Of a stretch of DNA of 64,000 nt, positions 33,243 to 41,584 are shown in pieces; the first letter of the stretch is position 1; each line of letters starts with the position of its first letter. The notes beneath the pieces are model-generated. The model did no database searches. It saw only the letters and a program-made list of their open reading frames with translations, and had not been told where the DNA came from. The stretch covers positions 67,203 through 131,202 of the forward strand of contig NZ_JAGGPQ010000019.1 of the NCBI RefSeq assembly GCF_018613675.1. Reading direction: 5' to 3'. Both the position numbers and the translations under genes were made by a program. This DNA is from Arthrobacter sp. ISL-85 (GTDB taxonomy: Bacteria; Actinomycetota; Actinomycetes; Actinomycetales; Micrococcaceae).

Positions 33243-33271
33243 GGCGCCCCTGCCGGAAAGGCAGGGGCGCC
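33243..33271 (-). terminator. Hairpin between hsp20 and the J-domain gene
   Basis: GGCGCCCCTGCC (33243-33254) pairs perfectly with GGCAGGGGCGCC (33260-33271), loop of five. Located after the hsp20 stop, it may end or attenuate the transcript, lowering expression of the J-domain gene relative to hsp20. Confidence 0.65.
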
Positions 33272-33301
33272 ACAGGCAAGCCCTTGGTTTAACCAGTCAG
33301 C

Positions 33302-33730
33302 CTAGATGCCGATCTGGTGCATTTCGCCCTGCTGGGTCTGAATCTCGATCTTGCGTGGCTTGGCCTGCTCGGCCACCGGAATCCGCAGAGTCAGGACGCC
33401 CTGGTCATAGCTGGCCTTGATCTTTTCGGTATCCAGGGTGTCGCCGAGGATCAGCTGGCGGCTGAACACGCCACGGGGCCGCTCTGAGGCCACGAGCTCC
33501 ACATTGGGCTGCGTGGGGTCCTGGCGCTCGGCCCGCACGGTCAGCACGTTCCGTTCAACGTTCAGGTCCAGCGAGTCCACCTTCACTCCGGGAAGGTCGA
33601 ACGCCACCACGAACTCGCCGTCCTCCTGCCATGCGTCCATGGGCATGGCTGCCGGACGGGCAGCGGTTCCAAAGACCTGCTGCGTGAGCCGGTCCAGCTC
33701 ACGGAACGGGTCGGTACGCATCAACATCAT
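33302..33730 (-). CDS. Small heat shock protein, Hsp20/alpha-crystallin family
   Basis: 142 residues. The alpha-crystallin domain runs from about residue 35 to 130: [73 protein letters not shown], ending with the usual A-x-x-R-K-I-E-I stretch. It holds unfolding proteins in an ATP-independent way as large oligomers. AAGGAG precedes the ATG at 33730 by six bases. A MerR regulator is divergent, with an inverted repeat in the shared 136-bp promoter. Confidence 0.95.
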   Translation of the reverse strand: MMLMRTDPFRELDRLTQQVFGTAARPAAMPMDAWQEDGEFVVAFDLPGVKVDSLDLNVERNVLTVRAERQDPTQPNVELVASERPRGVFSRQLILGDTLDTEKIKASYDQGVLTLRIPVAEQAKPRKIEIQTQQGEMHQIGI

Positions 33731-33768
33731 TTCCCACTCCTTCAGCTTCCAAATGTTGGATCTGCGCC

Positions 33769-33798
33769 ATCCACGTCACCTGATCTATGGTGGTGGAT
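33769..33798. promoter_or_regulatory. Candidate operator in the hsp20/merR divergent promoter
   Basis: ATCCAC-GT-CACC (33769-33780) and GGTGGTGGAT (33789-33798) form a 10-bp inverted repeat with a two-base insert in one arm and eight bases between. This is not the CTTGAGT-N7-ACTCAAG HAIR box of HspR. Confidence 0.45.
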
Positions 33799-33866
33799 AT
33801 AGATTTTTTATAGCACTGGTGGGAAACTGAAGCAAGACACGGGCCGGACGATTTTTGGGAGTACAT

Positions 33867-34184
33867 ATGGCAGAACCTGTTGCGGGACGGTCGGCGCGCC
33901 CACCCGGGGCGCGTGCCCTGTACGCCATCTCGGTGGCCGCCGAACTCACGGGAACCGGGCAGCAGAACATCAGGCTGTACGAGACCAAGGGGCTGCTGAC
34001 GCCGTTGCGGACAGCGGGCGGTACACGGCAGTACAGCGACGACGACATCGCAGTGCTGCTGCGCATCGGCCAACTCCTTGAAGAGGGGCTGAACCTGGCA
34101 GGCGTTGCCAAGGTCCTGGAGCTGGAGGCAGCGAACGTGAAACTCCACCGCGCCCTGCAGCGTGCCAGGCACCGGCAGCAGTGA
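33867..34184 (+). CDS. MerR-family regulator (HspR-like)
   Basis: 105 residues from the ATG at 33867, preceded by GGGAG at six bases. YAISVAAELTGTGQQNIRLYETKGLLTPLRTAGGTRQYSDDDIAVLLRIGQLLEEGLNLAGVAKVLELE is a MerR winged helix with HspR-type sequence. The usual metal- or drug-binding C-terminal extension is missing; the protein stops after a short coiled-coil-like helix. Divergence from hsp20 suggests that it represses the small heat-shock group, as HspR does for dnaK operons. It has no dnaK or clpB neighbour here, so it may be a second, local regulator. Confidence 0.88.
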   Translation: MAEPVAGRSARPPGARALYAISVAAELTGTGQQNIRLYETKGLLTPLRTAGGTRQYSDDDIAVLLRIGQLLEEGLNLAGVAKVLELEAANVKLHRALQRARHRQQ

Positions 34185-34207
34185 AGCGACGTGATGCCCG
34201 GGGGGTT

Positions 34208-35005
34208 TCACTCCCGGGTGGATTCCTCTTTCGACAGCTCGCCCGTGATCCGTTCGCCCCGAATCCTCGCCGTCCGCCAGGTGTCCAGCGCGATGACTCC
34301 GCCCAGGATGAGCAGCGACAGTGAGAACGATGCCAGGGTATCGGTGGGCCAGTGGTAGCCCAGATAGAGGCGGCTGGCGATGGCAAGGACGATCCCGATC
34401 CCGGCCCCGATGAATCCGAAGACTGCTGCCCGCGGGTTCCGACGCCGGGAGAAGATCAGGTAGGCGCCCACCAGCAGGAAGTCGCAGGCTCCCAGGACGT
34501 GCCCGGACGGGAAGGAAAAGGTCTGGTCCGCACCGAACAGCATCTGGTCCACCGGGGGACGCGAGCGCTGGACAATGTGCAGGATGATCTGCGAGATGAT
34601 CACGCCGGTCAGCATGGCGGATGCCAGCAGGATGGGGCGCCAGGCGTGTTTGGCGGCGAGTCCCCAGATAAGGATCACCACCAGCACGATGATGGGCAGG
34701 GCGATGGGGCCGAAGAACACGGCCAGGAAAATCATGATGGCAGTAACGGCTGCTGAACGCGTCGTCAGCAGCCAGTCATGCACAGGATGGTCTGCAACGG
34801 AAAAGCCGTCGGCCTGCAACACGCTGACCAGCGTGGCAATGAAGAGTGCCAGCCCCACCACGGCCAGGATGACCGAAGCCCGGTACAGGCGGCGCCGGTC
34901 GGCAGGGTCGATGAAGCGCTCCTCCACCACGAACTTCTCATGGAAGGTGTGCCACCTGCCGGAGTTTTTTTCCGCGGCTGCGGAACCTGCTGATTTCTGT
35001 GCCAA
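34208..35005 (-). CDS. PAP2-family membrane phosphatase
   Basis: 265 residues starting with TTG at 35005, the only reasonable start with a GGGACGGG-like site. The three PAP2 motifs are visible: QRSRPPVDQ, FSFPSGHVLGACD and SRLYLGYHWPTDTLASF. About six membrane segments are present after a charged 40-residue N-terminus. It probably dephosphorylates a lipid phosphate such as undecaprenyl pyrophosphate or phosphatidate at the outer face of the membrane. It converges on the MerR gene with 23 bp between stops. Confidence 0.9.
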   Translation of the reverse strand: MAQKSAGSAAAEKNSGRWHTFHEKFVVEERFIDPADRRRLYRASVILAVVGLALFIATLVSVLQADGFSVADHPVHDWLLTTRSAAVTAIMIFLAVFFGPIALPIIVLVVILIWGLAAKHAWRPILLASAMLTGVIISQIILHIVQRSRPPVDQMLFGADQTFSFPSGHVLGACDFLLVGAYLIFSRRRNPRAAVFGFIGAGIGIVLAIASRLYLGYHWPTDTLASFSLSLLILGGVIALDTWRTARIRGERITGELSKEESTRE

Positions 35006-35121
35006 TGTGCTGCCCGTCCCTGCGCCCTGTTGAATACACGCCGCATGTGCGTGCCGTGTAAATGCCTAGGCTGAAGATTATCCCCATGAAAGGCCCTTCA
35101 CTCCATCACGCGGTCCGCTGG

Positions 35122-36960
35122 CTAGAACGAGCCGGTAGTGAACTGCCAGGTTTGGGAAGCGAGAGGGTTCCCGGCCAGGTCCCGGATGCCGGTGGCGCCG
35201 CCGGCCAGCGTCACGGTGTACCGCGTCTTGGCTGCCAATACTGATAGGGGATCAAGGATCCATTGGTTGGTGGTGCCGTTGCGGTACACCGTTGCTGCCA
35301 CCACTGCCCCTGTGGAAGCGTTCTTCAGCGTGAAGGTGGCAGTGCTGACGTCCTGGACCGCCTCGCTGAAGGTGGCACTGACGTTGCTGCTCCTACGGAC
35401 AAGGAGGGAATTGCTGACAGGGCTGTAGCTGGTGACCGTGGGCGCTGGGCCGATAGTGAAAGTCCAACTCGTGGTTGTCAGCGGTGTACCTGCTGCGTCC
35501 CGGATGGCCGAAACTCCGCCCACCAGGGTGGCGGTGTAGGTCACGTCGGCAGCGAGGTTTGCGGCCGGGTCAAGGGTGGCGGTCCTGGTGGCGGAGTTGT
35601 ACGTGGCAGTGGCGGCGATGGTGGCTCCTGCGGCGTTCTTGAGCACGAAGGTCCCGGCCGACACGCCCTGGACGTCGGCGCTGAAGGAGGCCGTCATGTT
35701 GGTGCCCGCGGCCACTGCCGTGGCCTTGGCGGCCGGCGAAAGAGAGGTGACAGCCGGAGCAGGAGCTGGAGCGGGCGCAGGAGCCGCTGCGTCCGTGCCG
35801 GTGAACAGCAGGCGGTTCGGGGTCCCGGCCGTGGCCCCCGCGATCACTCCGGGCGTGGCGTTGGAGACCAGTGCCGCGGCCACGTCGGCCGGCGTCAGGG
35901 CCGGGTTCTGGGACAGCATGACGGCTGCGGCTCCGGCGGTGTGCGGGGCCGCCATGGAGGTTCCGGACATGGATGCCGTGGCCGTGGTGGAGGTGTAGTA
36001 GTCGGAGGTGATGCCAACGCCGGGAGCGTACAGGTCCACACAGGATCCGAAGTTGGAGAACGATGCCTGCTTGTCGGTGGAGTCGCTTGCTGCCACCGTG
36101 ACGGCTCCCGGGACGCGGGCGGGCGAGCCCGTGCAGGCGTCCACAGCGGAGTTCCCTGCTGCCACCACGGTGGTGACACCATCCGCCAGGACGGCCTGGA
36201 TGGCGTTGTCCACCGTGCTGCTGGCCGCTCCGCCGAGGCTGAGGTTGGCCACTGCGGGTGTTCCGGCGGCATGGTTCGCGGCGATCCAGTCCAGGCCGGC
36301 CACCACATCGGAGTTGTAGCCGGATCCGCTGCAGTCAAGCACCCTGACGGGCACCAGGGTGGCGCTCTTGGCGACGCCGTACGTGGAGCCGGCAAGGGTT
36401 CCCGCCACGTGGGTGCCGTGGCCGTTGCAGTCAGTGGTGCCGTTGCCGTCCGCCACAGCTGTCCAGCCCGCTGCGACGCGGCCGCCGAAGTCAGTGTGGG
36501 AGGCCAGGATGCCAGTGTCCACCACATACGCGGTCACGCCGGCACCGGCGCCGGACCACGAGTAGGTACCGGAGAGCGGCAGCGTCCGTTGGTCGGCGCG
36601 GTCCAGGCCCCAGGGGGCGGGCTGCTCGGTCCCGGAAACTTTGACGGGGGCATCGGGCTCCACGGACAGTACCTTTCCTGACTTGGCAAGGGCGGCCGCC
36701 TGGGCCGGGTTGGCGGTGACAACGGCGCCGCGGACGGCGTGTTCAAAGGTGCGGCCGACGGCGAGGCCCTGGCCCCGCAGCCCGGACACCTCGGCGGCGA
36801 CGTCGGCAGAGGGGGCGTACTGGACAAGGTAGCGGGCGGTTGCATTGCCGGCGCCGGTGGGAGAGCCAGGGGCAGCGGCAGCGGGCAGGGAGGCTGTGGA
36901 AAGGGCGACGGCGGAGAGCAGCGCCGTGAGGGCGGGCAGCACGAAGAATCGGGTACGAAT
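35122..36960 (-). CDS. Secreted S8 subtilisin-like serine protease with two Ig-like (Big_5) domains
   Basis: About 612 residues if read from an ATT at 36960. A signal peptide ([32 protein letters not shown]) is followed by an inhibitor I9 propeptide, then the catalytic domain with Asp148 (VVDTGI), His181 (HGTHVAGT) and Ser335 ([11 protein letters not shown]). After [13 protein letters not shown] two SbsA/Big_5-like domains of about 100 residues each complete the protein. No ATG, GTG or TTG in frame lies just before the signal peptide. The nearest upstream one, a TTG at 37053, would place a terminator hairpin inside the gene and a long polar leader before the signal. AAGGA sits seven bases before the ATT, which I therefore favour. 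It is an extracellular protease, probably for scavenging protein. Confidence 0.88.
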   Translation of the reverse strand: MRTRFFVLPALTALLSAVALSTASLPAAAAPGSPTGAGNATARYLVQYAPSADVAAEVSGLRGQGLAVGRTFEHAVRGAVVTANPAQAAALAKSGKVLSVEPDAPVKVSGTEQPAPWGLDRADQRTLPLSGTYSWSGAGAGVTAYVVDTGILASHTDFGGRVAAGWTAVADGNGTTDCNGHGTHVAGTLAGSTYGVAKSATLVPVRVLDCSGSGYNSDVVAGLDWIAANHAAGTPAVANLSLGGAASSTVDNAIQAVLADGVTTVVAAGNSAVDACTGSPARVPGAVTVAASDSTDKQASFSNFGSCVDLYAPGVGITSDYYTSTTATASMSGTSMAAPHTAGAAAVMLSQNPALTPADVAAALVSNATPGVIAGATAGTPNRLLFTGTDAAAPAPAPAPAPAVTSLSPAAKATAVAAGTNMTASFSADVQGVSAGTFVLKNAAGATIAATATYNSATRTATLDPAANLAADVTYTATLVGGVSAIRDAAGTPLTTTSWTFTIGPAPTVTSYSPVSNSLLVRRSSNVSATFSEAVQDVSTATFTLKNASTGAVVAATVYRNGTTNQWILDPLSVLAAKTRYTVTLAGGATGIRDLAGNPLASQTWQFTTGSF

Positions 36961-37005
36961 TTTGGGGTCCTTGTGGTGGCGGGGCGTGGCTGTACCAAAA
37001 GGATA

Positions 37006-37034
37006 GGAGCCGGAAGCGCATGGCTTCCGGCTCC
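37006..37034 (-). terminator. Terminator hairpin after the NAD-epimerase gene
   Basis: GGAGCCGGAAGC (37006-37017) pairs with GCTTCCGGCTCC (37023-37034); on the minus strand it is followed by TATCCTTTTGG. It lies 47 bp past the stop of the epimerase gene and just before the protease signal peptide. Confidence 0.7.
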
Positions 37035-37080
37035 TTGGATGATCCTGCGCCAACCTTTGGCGAGTGCTGCGGACCTGGGT

Positions 37081-37959
37081 TTATCCCTGGTTTCCCCCGG
37101 CGCCGGAGCCGACCGGCACGTGGTTCCGCCAGCTGTGCTCGGGCTCGAAGCCAAGCAGCCGCCGCGCCTTGTCGATGGACAGCATCGTTTCGTGTTCGCC
37201 CAGTTCCTTGGTGACCTTGACGCCCGGAAACACCTCCGCTGCGAGGCTGGCACTTGACCGGCTCATGACCGTGTCGGCATTGGCGATGATGAAGGCTTCA
37301 AACCCCGGCTTGGCGTTTTCCAGTGCCCGCACCACGGCCTGCGCGCCGTCCCTGCCGTCGATGTAGCCCCACAGGTTCCACTTCCGCAGAGTTGCATCCC
37401 CGTCGAAGGAGGGGAATTTCGCGTAGTCGGCCTCGTCCATCACGTTGGAGAACCGCAGGCCCGTGATGCTTAGGTCCGGGTCCCACCGCGTCATCTCCAC
37501 GGCCATCTGCTCCTCGAGCGTCTTCACCAGGGAGTAGGTGCTTTCCGGCCGCGGCGGGTATTCCTCGTCCACCGGGATGTAGGGCGGGTCGACGTCGAAC
37601 GGCAGCCCCAGCACTGTCTCGCTGGAGGCGTACACCACCTTCTTAATGCCGGCGCGCCGCGCCGCCTGGAAGACGTTGTAGGTGGACAGCATGTTGTTCT
37701 CGAAGGTGGCTGCGTCCGGAAGGATACCCGGTGCGGGGATGGCACCCAGGTGCACCACGGCGTCGAACCCGTCGTGCCGGTCATCTACCCCCAGCAGAGC
37801 GTCCACAACCTGCCCATAGTTGCGCAGGTCCACCACCAGGAGCCCGGGTCGGCGGTCACCCGCGCGGTCCAGGGTGAGGACCTGGTGTCCGTCGTCGGTG
37901 AGCCGGCGCACCACGTGCCGCCCCAGTTTTCCGTTTCCGCCTGTAACGGCAATTCTCAT
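37081..37959 (-). CDS. NAD(P)-dependent epimerase/dehydratase-type oxidoreductase
   Basis: 292 residues from the ATG at 37959, with GGAAGGA eight bases before; an upstream frame extension has no family features. MRIAVTGGNGKLGRHVVRRL is the Rossmann GxxGxxG motif, GFDAVVHLGAIPAPG the NAD-contact strand, and YSLVKTLEEQMAVEM the catalytic Tyr-x3-Lys. It is an extended SDR of the UDP-glucose 4-epimerase-like group, probably acting on a sugar or sugar acid; uronate dehydrogenases look similar. The substrate is not deducible. The adenylate kinase gene ends 46 bp upstream on the sequence map but runs in the same direction. Confidence 0.88.
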   Translation of the reverse strand: MRIAVTGGNGKLGRHVVRRLTDDGHQVLTLDRAGDRRPGLLVVDLRNYGQVVDALLGVDDRHDGFDAVVHLGAIPAPGILPDAATFENNMLSTYNVFQAARRAGIKKVVYASSETVLGLPFDVDPPYIPVDEEYPPRPESTYSLVKTLEEQMAVEMTRWDPDLSITGLRFSNVMDEADYAKFPSFDGDATLRKWNLWGYIDGRDGAQAVVRALENAKPGFEAFIIANADTVMSRSSASLAAEVFPGVKVTKELGEHETMLSIDKARRLLGFEPEHSWRNHVPVGSGAGGNQG

Positions 37960-38004
37960 CAGTGTTTCCTTCCGTTGGAGTGCGTTCACCGTGCGATGTT
38001 TCGG

Positions 38005-38598
38005 TCAGGACGGGGGCCGCGGGACTGCAAGGAACTGTTCGACGGCGGTGATTGCCAGTGCGGTAATCCCGCCCGGATCGCCGCTGCCGTTGACGGACAC
38101 CAGGATGCCCCTGCCCGCGTACACCGAGACTACTTCATGCGTCTGCCGATGGTAGAGCTCCAACCGGCGCCGGAACACGTCGATAGTGTCGTCGGTGCGT
38201 CCCTGTTCCAAAGCGCGCCGCTGCATCCGCTCTTCCAGTTCCGCGTCCGGTGCCTTCAATTCGATGACGGCGTCCAGCGCATGGCCCTGGGCCGCGAGCA
38301 TATTATCCAGTTCCGTTGCCTGCGGCGCAGTACGCGGGTAGCCGTCCAGCAGGAACCCGTGCCTCGCGTCGCCTTCCAGGAGCCGGTCTTTCACCAGGGC
38401 ATTGGTGAGGTGGTCCGGCACGAAGTGGCCGCCGTCCAGGTACTGGGCCGCCTGGTTTCCCAGAGCTGTCTTCCGGCTGACGTTGCTCCGGAAGATGTCA
38501 CCCGTGGAAACGGCGGGCACCCGGAAGTGGCGCGCCAGGTGTTCGGCCTGGGTTCCTTTGCCGGAGCCCGGCGGCCCGATGATGAGAAGCCTGGTCAT
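38005..38598 (-). CDS. Adenylate kinase, short lid form
   Basis: 197 residues from the ATG at 38598. P-loop IIGPPGSGKGTQAEHLARHF, AMP-site STGDIFRSNV, GFLLDGYPRTAPQATELD and the lid region RALEQGRTDDTIDVFRRRLELYHRQT are typical of Adk. The lid is short, without zinc cysteines. It interconverts ATP, AMP and ADP. Adk in actinobacteria normally sits next to secY in the ribosomal protein cluster; this copy is among unrelated genes and is likely a paralogue, or a nucleoside-monophosphate kinase with shifted specificity. It precedes the SDR gene on the same strand with 45 bp between. Confidence 0.9.
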   Translation of the reverse strand: MTRLLIIGPPGSGKGTQAEHLARHFRVPAVSTGDIFRSNVSRKTALGNQAAQYLDGGHFVPDHLTNALVKDRLLEGDARHGFLLDGYPRTAPQATELDNMLAAQGHALDAVIELKAPDAELEERMQRRALEQGRTDDTIDVFRRRLELYHRQTHEVVSVYAGRGILVSVNGSGDPGGITALAITAVEQFLAVPRPPS

Positions 38599-38782
38599 GT
38601 TCCTGTCCTTCCCCCATGGTGCTCCCGCTTCATTCTGCCGGGTGGCCCCTGCCTGGCGCCAGCAACCGTCACCGCATCCCGGGCGGTTACGGGCTCCGGG
38701 CCGCCCACGTTGTATATACTCTGGATATCGGTTTAGCAGCAGGCCGTTGGATAGTTCGTCGATCCAGCGACCATCACCGGCT

Positions 38783-38800
38783 CCCCGCACAGTTGCGGGG
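38783..38800 (+). other. Hairpin in the leader of the first GAF-ANTAR gene
   Basis: CCCCGCA (38783-38789) pairs with TGCGGGG (38794-38800) around a CAGT tetraloop, about 55 bp before the GTG start. A TATACT-like -10 stands near 38711. The leader could be an RNA target, but it lacks the paired hexaloops of known ANTAR sites. Confidence 0.4.
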
Positions 38801-38852
38801 CGGTTGTGTGTTGCCGGCTCGTTTTGACCTGAGCGAATGGCACCAAGAAACC

Positions 38853-39596
38853 GTGGCCAGCGAGTCAACAGCAAAAACCGATACATCAATTACCGAACAC
38901 CTGCATGAACTGGTGCTGGACAGCTCCGACGTTGAGGAGTTCCTCAACGAACTGGCCCAGGTGTCCGCCCGCAACCTGTCCGAGCCCGGCGACGAGATTC
39001 TGTGCGCCATCACGTTGCTCCGGCAGCGGAAGAATGCCACCGTTGCCAGCAGCAGCCCGGAGGCGAAGGCCATCGGACGGCTTGAACACAGGTTCACCGA
39101 GACCCCCGGCCTCGTGGCTTCCATTACCCAGGAGATTGTCCACGTTCCGGACCTTACCGAGGACGGCCGCTGGCCGGAATACTCCAGCGCAGTGATTACC
39201 CAGGGAGTGCACTCAGTGGCTGCCCTTCCGTTCCGGCTTGAAGGGGAAACCAAGGCAGCCCTGCTGCTGTACTCCCGGCGTGCCCGCCGCTTCGAAGGCC
39301 GCGTGCTGAAATTCGCGGAGGATTTTGTCAACCAGACTTCGCTGGCACTCCGCCTTGCTGTGCGGTTTGCGCACTACAGCGAAACGGCCGCGAACCTCCG
39401 CGCCACCCTGGAGTCCCGCACCGTCATCGACATGGCGGTCGGAATCATCATGGCCCAGAACCGCTGCAGCCAGCAGGACGCGTTCGACATCCTGAGGGCT
39501 GCTTCAAGCACCCGCAACTCAAAGCTGCACGACGTAGCCGCAGCCGTGGTCAACTCCCTGGGCCAGGGACCGGCGCGCACACATTACGACGGCTAG
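38853..39596 (+). CDS. GAF-ANTAR domain RNA-binding antiterminator
   Basis: 247 residues from a GTG at 38853. The frame stays open upstream through a promoter-like, non-coding-looking stretch, so the start is uncertain. Residues ~15-165 form a GAF domain (LVLDSSDVEEFLNELAQVSARNL, QEIVHVPDLTEDGRWPEYS, VAALPFRLEGETKAALLLYS), and the end is an ANTAR three-helix domain (LESRTVIDMAVGIIMAQNRCSQQDAFDILRAASSTRNSKLHDVAAAVV). ANTAR domains bind paired hairpins in nascent RNA to stop termination. The protein ends in THYDG, close to the tails of two other GAF-ANTAR proteins in this window. Confidence 0.9.
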   Translation: MASESTAKTDTSITEHLHELVLDSSDVEEFLNELAQVSARNLSEPGDEILCAITLLRQRKNATVASSSPEAKAIGRLEHRFTETPGLVASITQEIVHVPDLTEDGRWPEYSSAVITQGVHSVAALPFRLEGETKAALLLYSRRARRFEGRVLKFAEDFVNQTSLALRLAVRFAHYSETAANLRATLESRTVIDMAVGIIMAQNRCSQQDAFDILRAASSTRNSKLHDVAAAVVNSLGQGPARTHYDG

Positions 39597-39663
39597 GGCG
39601 GGGATTCCAGCTGCCCTTCCCGCCGCCGGTAGACTCGTGCCAACTTTTCGCCGGGGGCCTGGA

Positions 39664-39840
39664 TGGAACAGCACCGTGTCTGCCTTGTCGTGGAGGATGA
39701 CGACGATATCCGCGGCCTGATCTCCATGGTCCTGTCGCCTGCAGATTTCGAGATCAGGGCCGTCGACACACGGGCGGACGGCTGACTCACCAAGCCGTTC
39801 CGTCCCAAGGAACTGAAAGAACTCGCCGGACTGCTGTGCC
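39664..39840 (+). pseudogene. Decayed response-regulator receiver domain
   Basis: A start ATG at 39664 leads into the beginning of a receiver domain, VCLVVEDDDDIRGLISMVLSPADFEIRAVDT, then a TGA stop. The same frame continues after the stop with LTKPFRPKELKELAGLL, the end of a receiver domain with the conserved Lys-Pro pair. The middle, including the phospho-accepting Asp strand and about 60 residues, is missing. An internal deletion plus a stop therefore left a remnant of 38 residues plus a fragment. The first part could still be translated but cannot be a working receiver. Confidence 0.8.
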
Positions 39841-39956
39841 CGCCGGCGATTTCGACACCGGTGTTTCATAGGAGCCGCGCTCAATGGGCAAGCTCCTCCG
39901 CTGGTTTGCCGCCTGAAACCCAGGCTCGGCGCGGACAGCCGCACCGAGGACTGGTG

Positions 39957-39996
39957 CACTCGTTCGACGGCGGCGCGTGCCGCCGTCGAACGAGTG
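39957..39996 (+). terminator. Perfect 18-bp stem terminator
   Basis: CACTCGTTCGACGGCGGC (39957-39974) pairs over its whole length with 39979-39996 around a GCGT loop, followed by TTTT. It lies after the receiver remnant and before the ArsR gene. Confidence 0.85.
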
Positions 39997-40068
39997 TTTT
40001 CCTGCTTTGGGATCAGCACGACGGGCTGGCGGCGCCGGCAGTTTCTCTCCGGGTCCAAGGTATGACAA

Positions 40069-40090
40069 TATTTGCGCATGAATGCAGATA
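40069..40090. promoter_or_regulatory. Candidate metal-responsive operator over the arsR-type start codon
   Basis: TATTTGC (40069-40075) and GCAGATA (40084-40090) form a 7-bp inverted repeat with one mismatch around eight bases that include the ATG at 40078. ArsR/SmtB sensors typically bind such AT-rich imperfect repeats at their own promoter. Confidence 0.5.
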
Positions 40091-40455
40091 AGAATGCTTG
40101 CTCCCTGGGAACGGACAGCCAGTACGTGGAGTTGGCCGTGGAGGTCTTCGCCATGCTGGCGGACGCCACCAGGGTGCGGATCATCCTGGCGCTCCGTGAC
40201 GGCGAGATGGCAGTCGGTGCCCTGGCGGAAGGGGTGGGCAAGTCCCCCGCCGCAGTGTCCCAGCACCTGGCCAAGATGCGCCTGGCGCGGATGGTGTCCA
40301 CACGGCAGGACGGAACGCGGGTGCTGTATCGGCTGGAGAACGAGCACGCCCGGCAGCTGGTTGCCGACGCCATCTTCCAGGCCGAGCACGCACTTGGCGG
40401 AGAGCCTGCCCATCATCGCGTAACCAACCACCCTGCTCAAAGGAGCGCCTCATGA
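40078..40455 (+). CDS. ArsR/SmtB-family metal-sensing repressor
   Basis: 125 residues from the ATG at 40078. The winged helix is clear: VEVFAMLADATRVRIILALRDGEMAVGALAEGVGKSPAAVSQHLAKMRLARMVSTRQDGTRVLYRL. The C-terminal helix ends with FQAEHALGGEPAHHRVTNH, whose His residues could serve as an alpha5-type zinc/nickel/cobalt site, and a Cys is near the N-terminus. The stop overlaps the start of a CDF exporter by four bases (ATGA). It most likely represses this operon and is released by zinc, cobalt or nickel. Confidence 0.92.
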   Translation: MNADKNACSLGTDSQYVELAVEVFAMLADATRVRIILALRDGEMAVGALAEGVGKSPAAVSQHLAKMRLARMVSTRQDGTRVLYRLENEHARQLVADAIFQAEHALGGEPAHHRVTNHPAQRSAS

Positions 40456-41516
40456 GTGGCCCCCACCCGGACTCGACGCATACGCACAACCACAGCCATG
40501 CGGAGGGGCACGGCGGGCACCACCATGGCCACGATCATGACCACGGACACGCGCACGACCACGACCACGACCACGACCACCATTCCGGGTTCAAGGGCTG
40601 GCTGTTCGAGCTGTTCGTTCCGCATACACACGACGCCGCCGATTCCATTGACGACGCCATGGAGGCCAGCACCGAAGGCATCCGGGCACTGAAGATCAGC
40701 ATGTTTGTCCTGCTGGCCACCACCGTGCTGCAGTTCATGGTGGTCCTGTTCAGCAGTTCGGTGGCACTGCTGGCCGACACCATCCACAATTTTTCCGACG
40801 CCCTGACCGCGGTGCCCCTGTGGATCGCCTTCATCCTGGGGCGAAGGGCCGCCAACCGCCGTTACACCTACGGCTACGGCAGGGCAGAGGACCTGGCCGG
40901 CCTGTTCATCGTGGCCGTGGTTGCCCTCTCCGCCGTCGTGGCCGGATGGCAGTCGGTGGACCGGCTGATCCATCCCCAGCCGCTGCAGAACCTGGGCTGG
41001 GTCATCGCCGCGGGCCTGATCGGATTCGCTGGAAACGAAGCCGTGGCAATCTACCGCATCCGGGTGGGCCGCAGGATCGGGTCCGCGGCGCTGGTAGCGG
41101 ACGGTGTGCATGCCCGGACGGACGGCTTCACGTCGCTGGCGGTGGTGATCGGCGCCGTCGGCGTCATGCTCGGCTTTCCGCTTGCTGACCCGATCGTTGG
41201 GTTGATCATCTCCGCAGCCATCATGGTGCTGCTCTGGGGCACCGTCCGGAGCATCGGGCGGCGGCTCATGGACGGCATCGAACCGGAACTTGTATCACGG
41301 GCCCAGGCCGCGCTCGAGGAGACGCCGGGTGTACTGGCGGTCCAACATCTGCAGCTGCGGTGGTCCGGCCACCGGCTGCAGGGTTCGGCACGCATCGAAC
41401 TGGCCGACACGGAGTTGTCGCAGGCCGAGGAGATCCTTGACCGCGCCGACCACCGGGTCCGGCACGCCCTGCCCAAACTGGACCACATGCTCCTGGCGCC
41501 CGGCACCCGGCGATAG
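40452..41516 (+). CDS. Cation diffusion facilitator metal exporter
   Basis: 354 residues. The N-terminal ~45 residues are an extremely His/Asp-rich metal-binding stretch (runs of H-D-H). The six-helix transporter core carries the two metal sites as ALLADTIHNFSD in the second helix and ALVADGVHARTDGFTS in the fifth, followed by a C-terminal cytoplasmic domain (LVSRAQAALEETPGVLAVQHLQLRWSG). It exports Zn2+ or a similar divalent ion in exchange for protons. Translational coupling to the ArsR gene supports a metal-detoxification operon. Confidence 0.95.
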   Translation: MSGPHPDSTHTHNHSHAEGHGGHHHGHDHDHGHAHDHDHDHDHHSGFKGWLFELFVPHTHDAADSIDDAMEASTEGIRALKISMFVLLATTVLQFMVVLFSSSVALLADTIHNFSDALTAVPLWIAFILGRRAANRRYTYGYGRAEDLAGLFIVAVVALSAVVAGWQSVDRLIHPQPLQNLGWVIAAGLIGFAGNEAVAIYRIRVGRRIGSAALVADGVHARTDGFTSLAVVIGAVGVMLGFPLADPIVGLIISAAIMVLLWGTVRSIGRRLMDGIEPELVSRAQAALEETPGVLAVQHLQLRWSGHRLQGSARIELADTELSQAEEILDRADHRVRHALPKLDHMLLAPGTRR

Positions 41517-41524
41517 CAGGCGCC

Positions 41525-41570
41525 AACGCAGAAGTGACCCGGCCAGGCAGGGCCGGGTCACTTCTGCGTT
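41525..41570. terminator. Bidirectional terminator, 20-bp perfect stem
   Basis: The arm beginning AACGCAGAAGTGACCC at 41525 pairs fully with 41551-41570 around an AGGCAG loop, followed by TT. It lies between the convergent CDF exporter and desaturase genes. Confidence 0.85.
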
Positions 41571-41584
41571 TTGGATTTCCCGGC

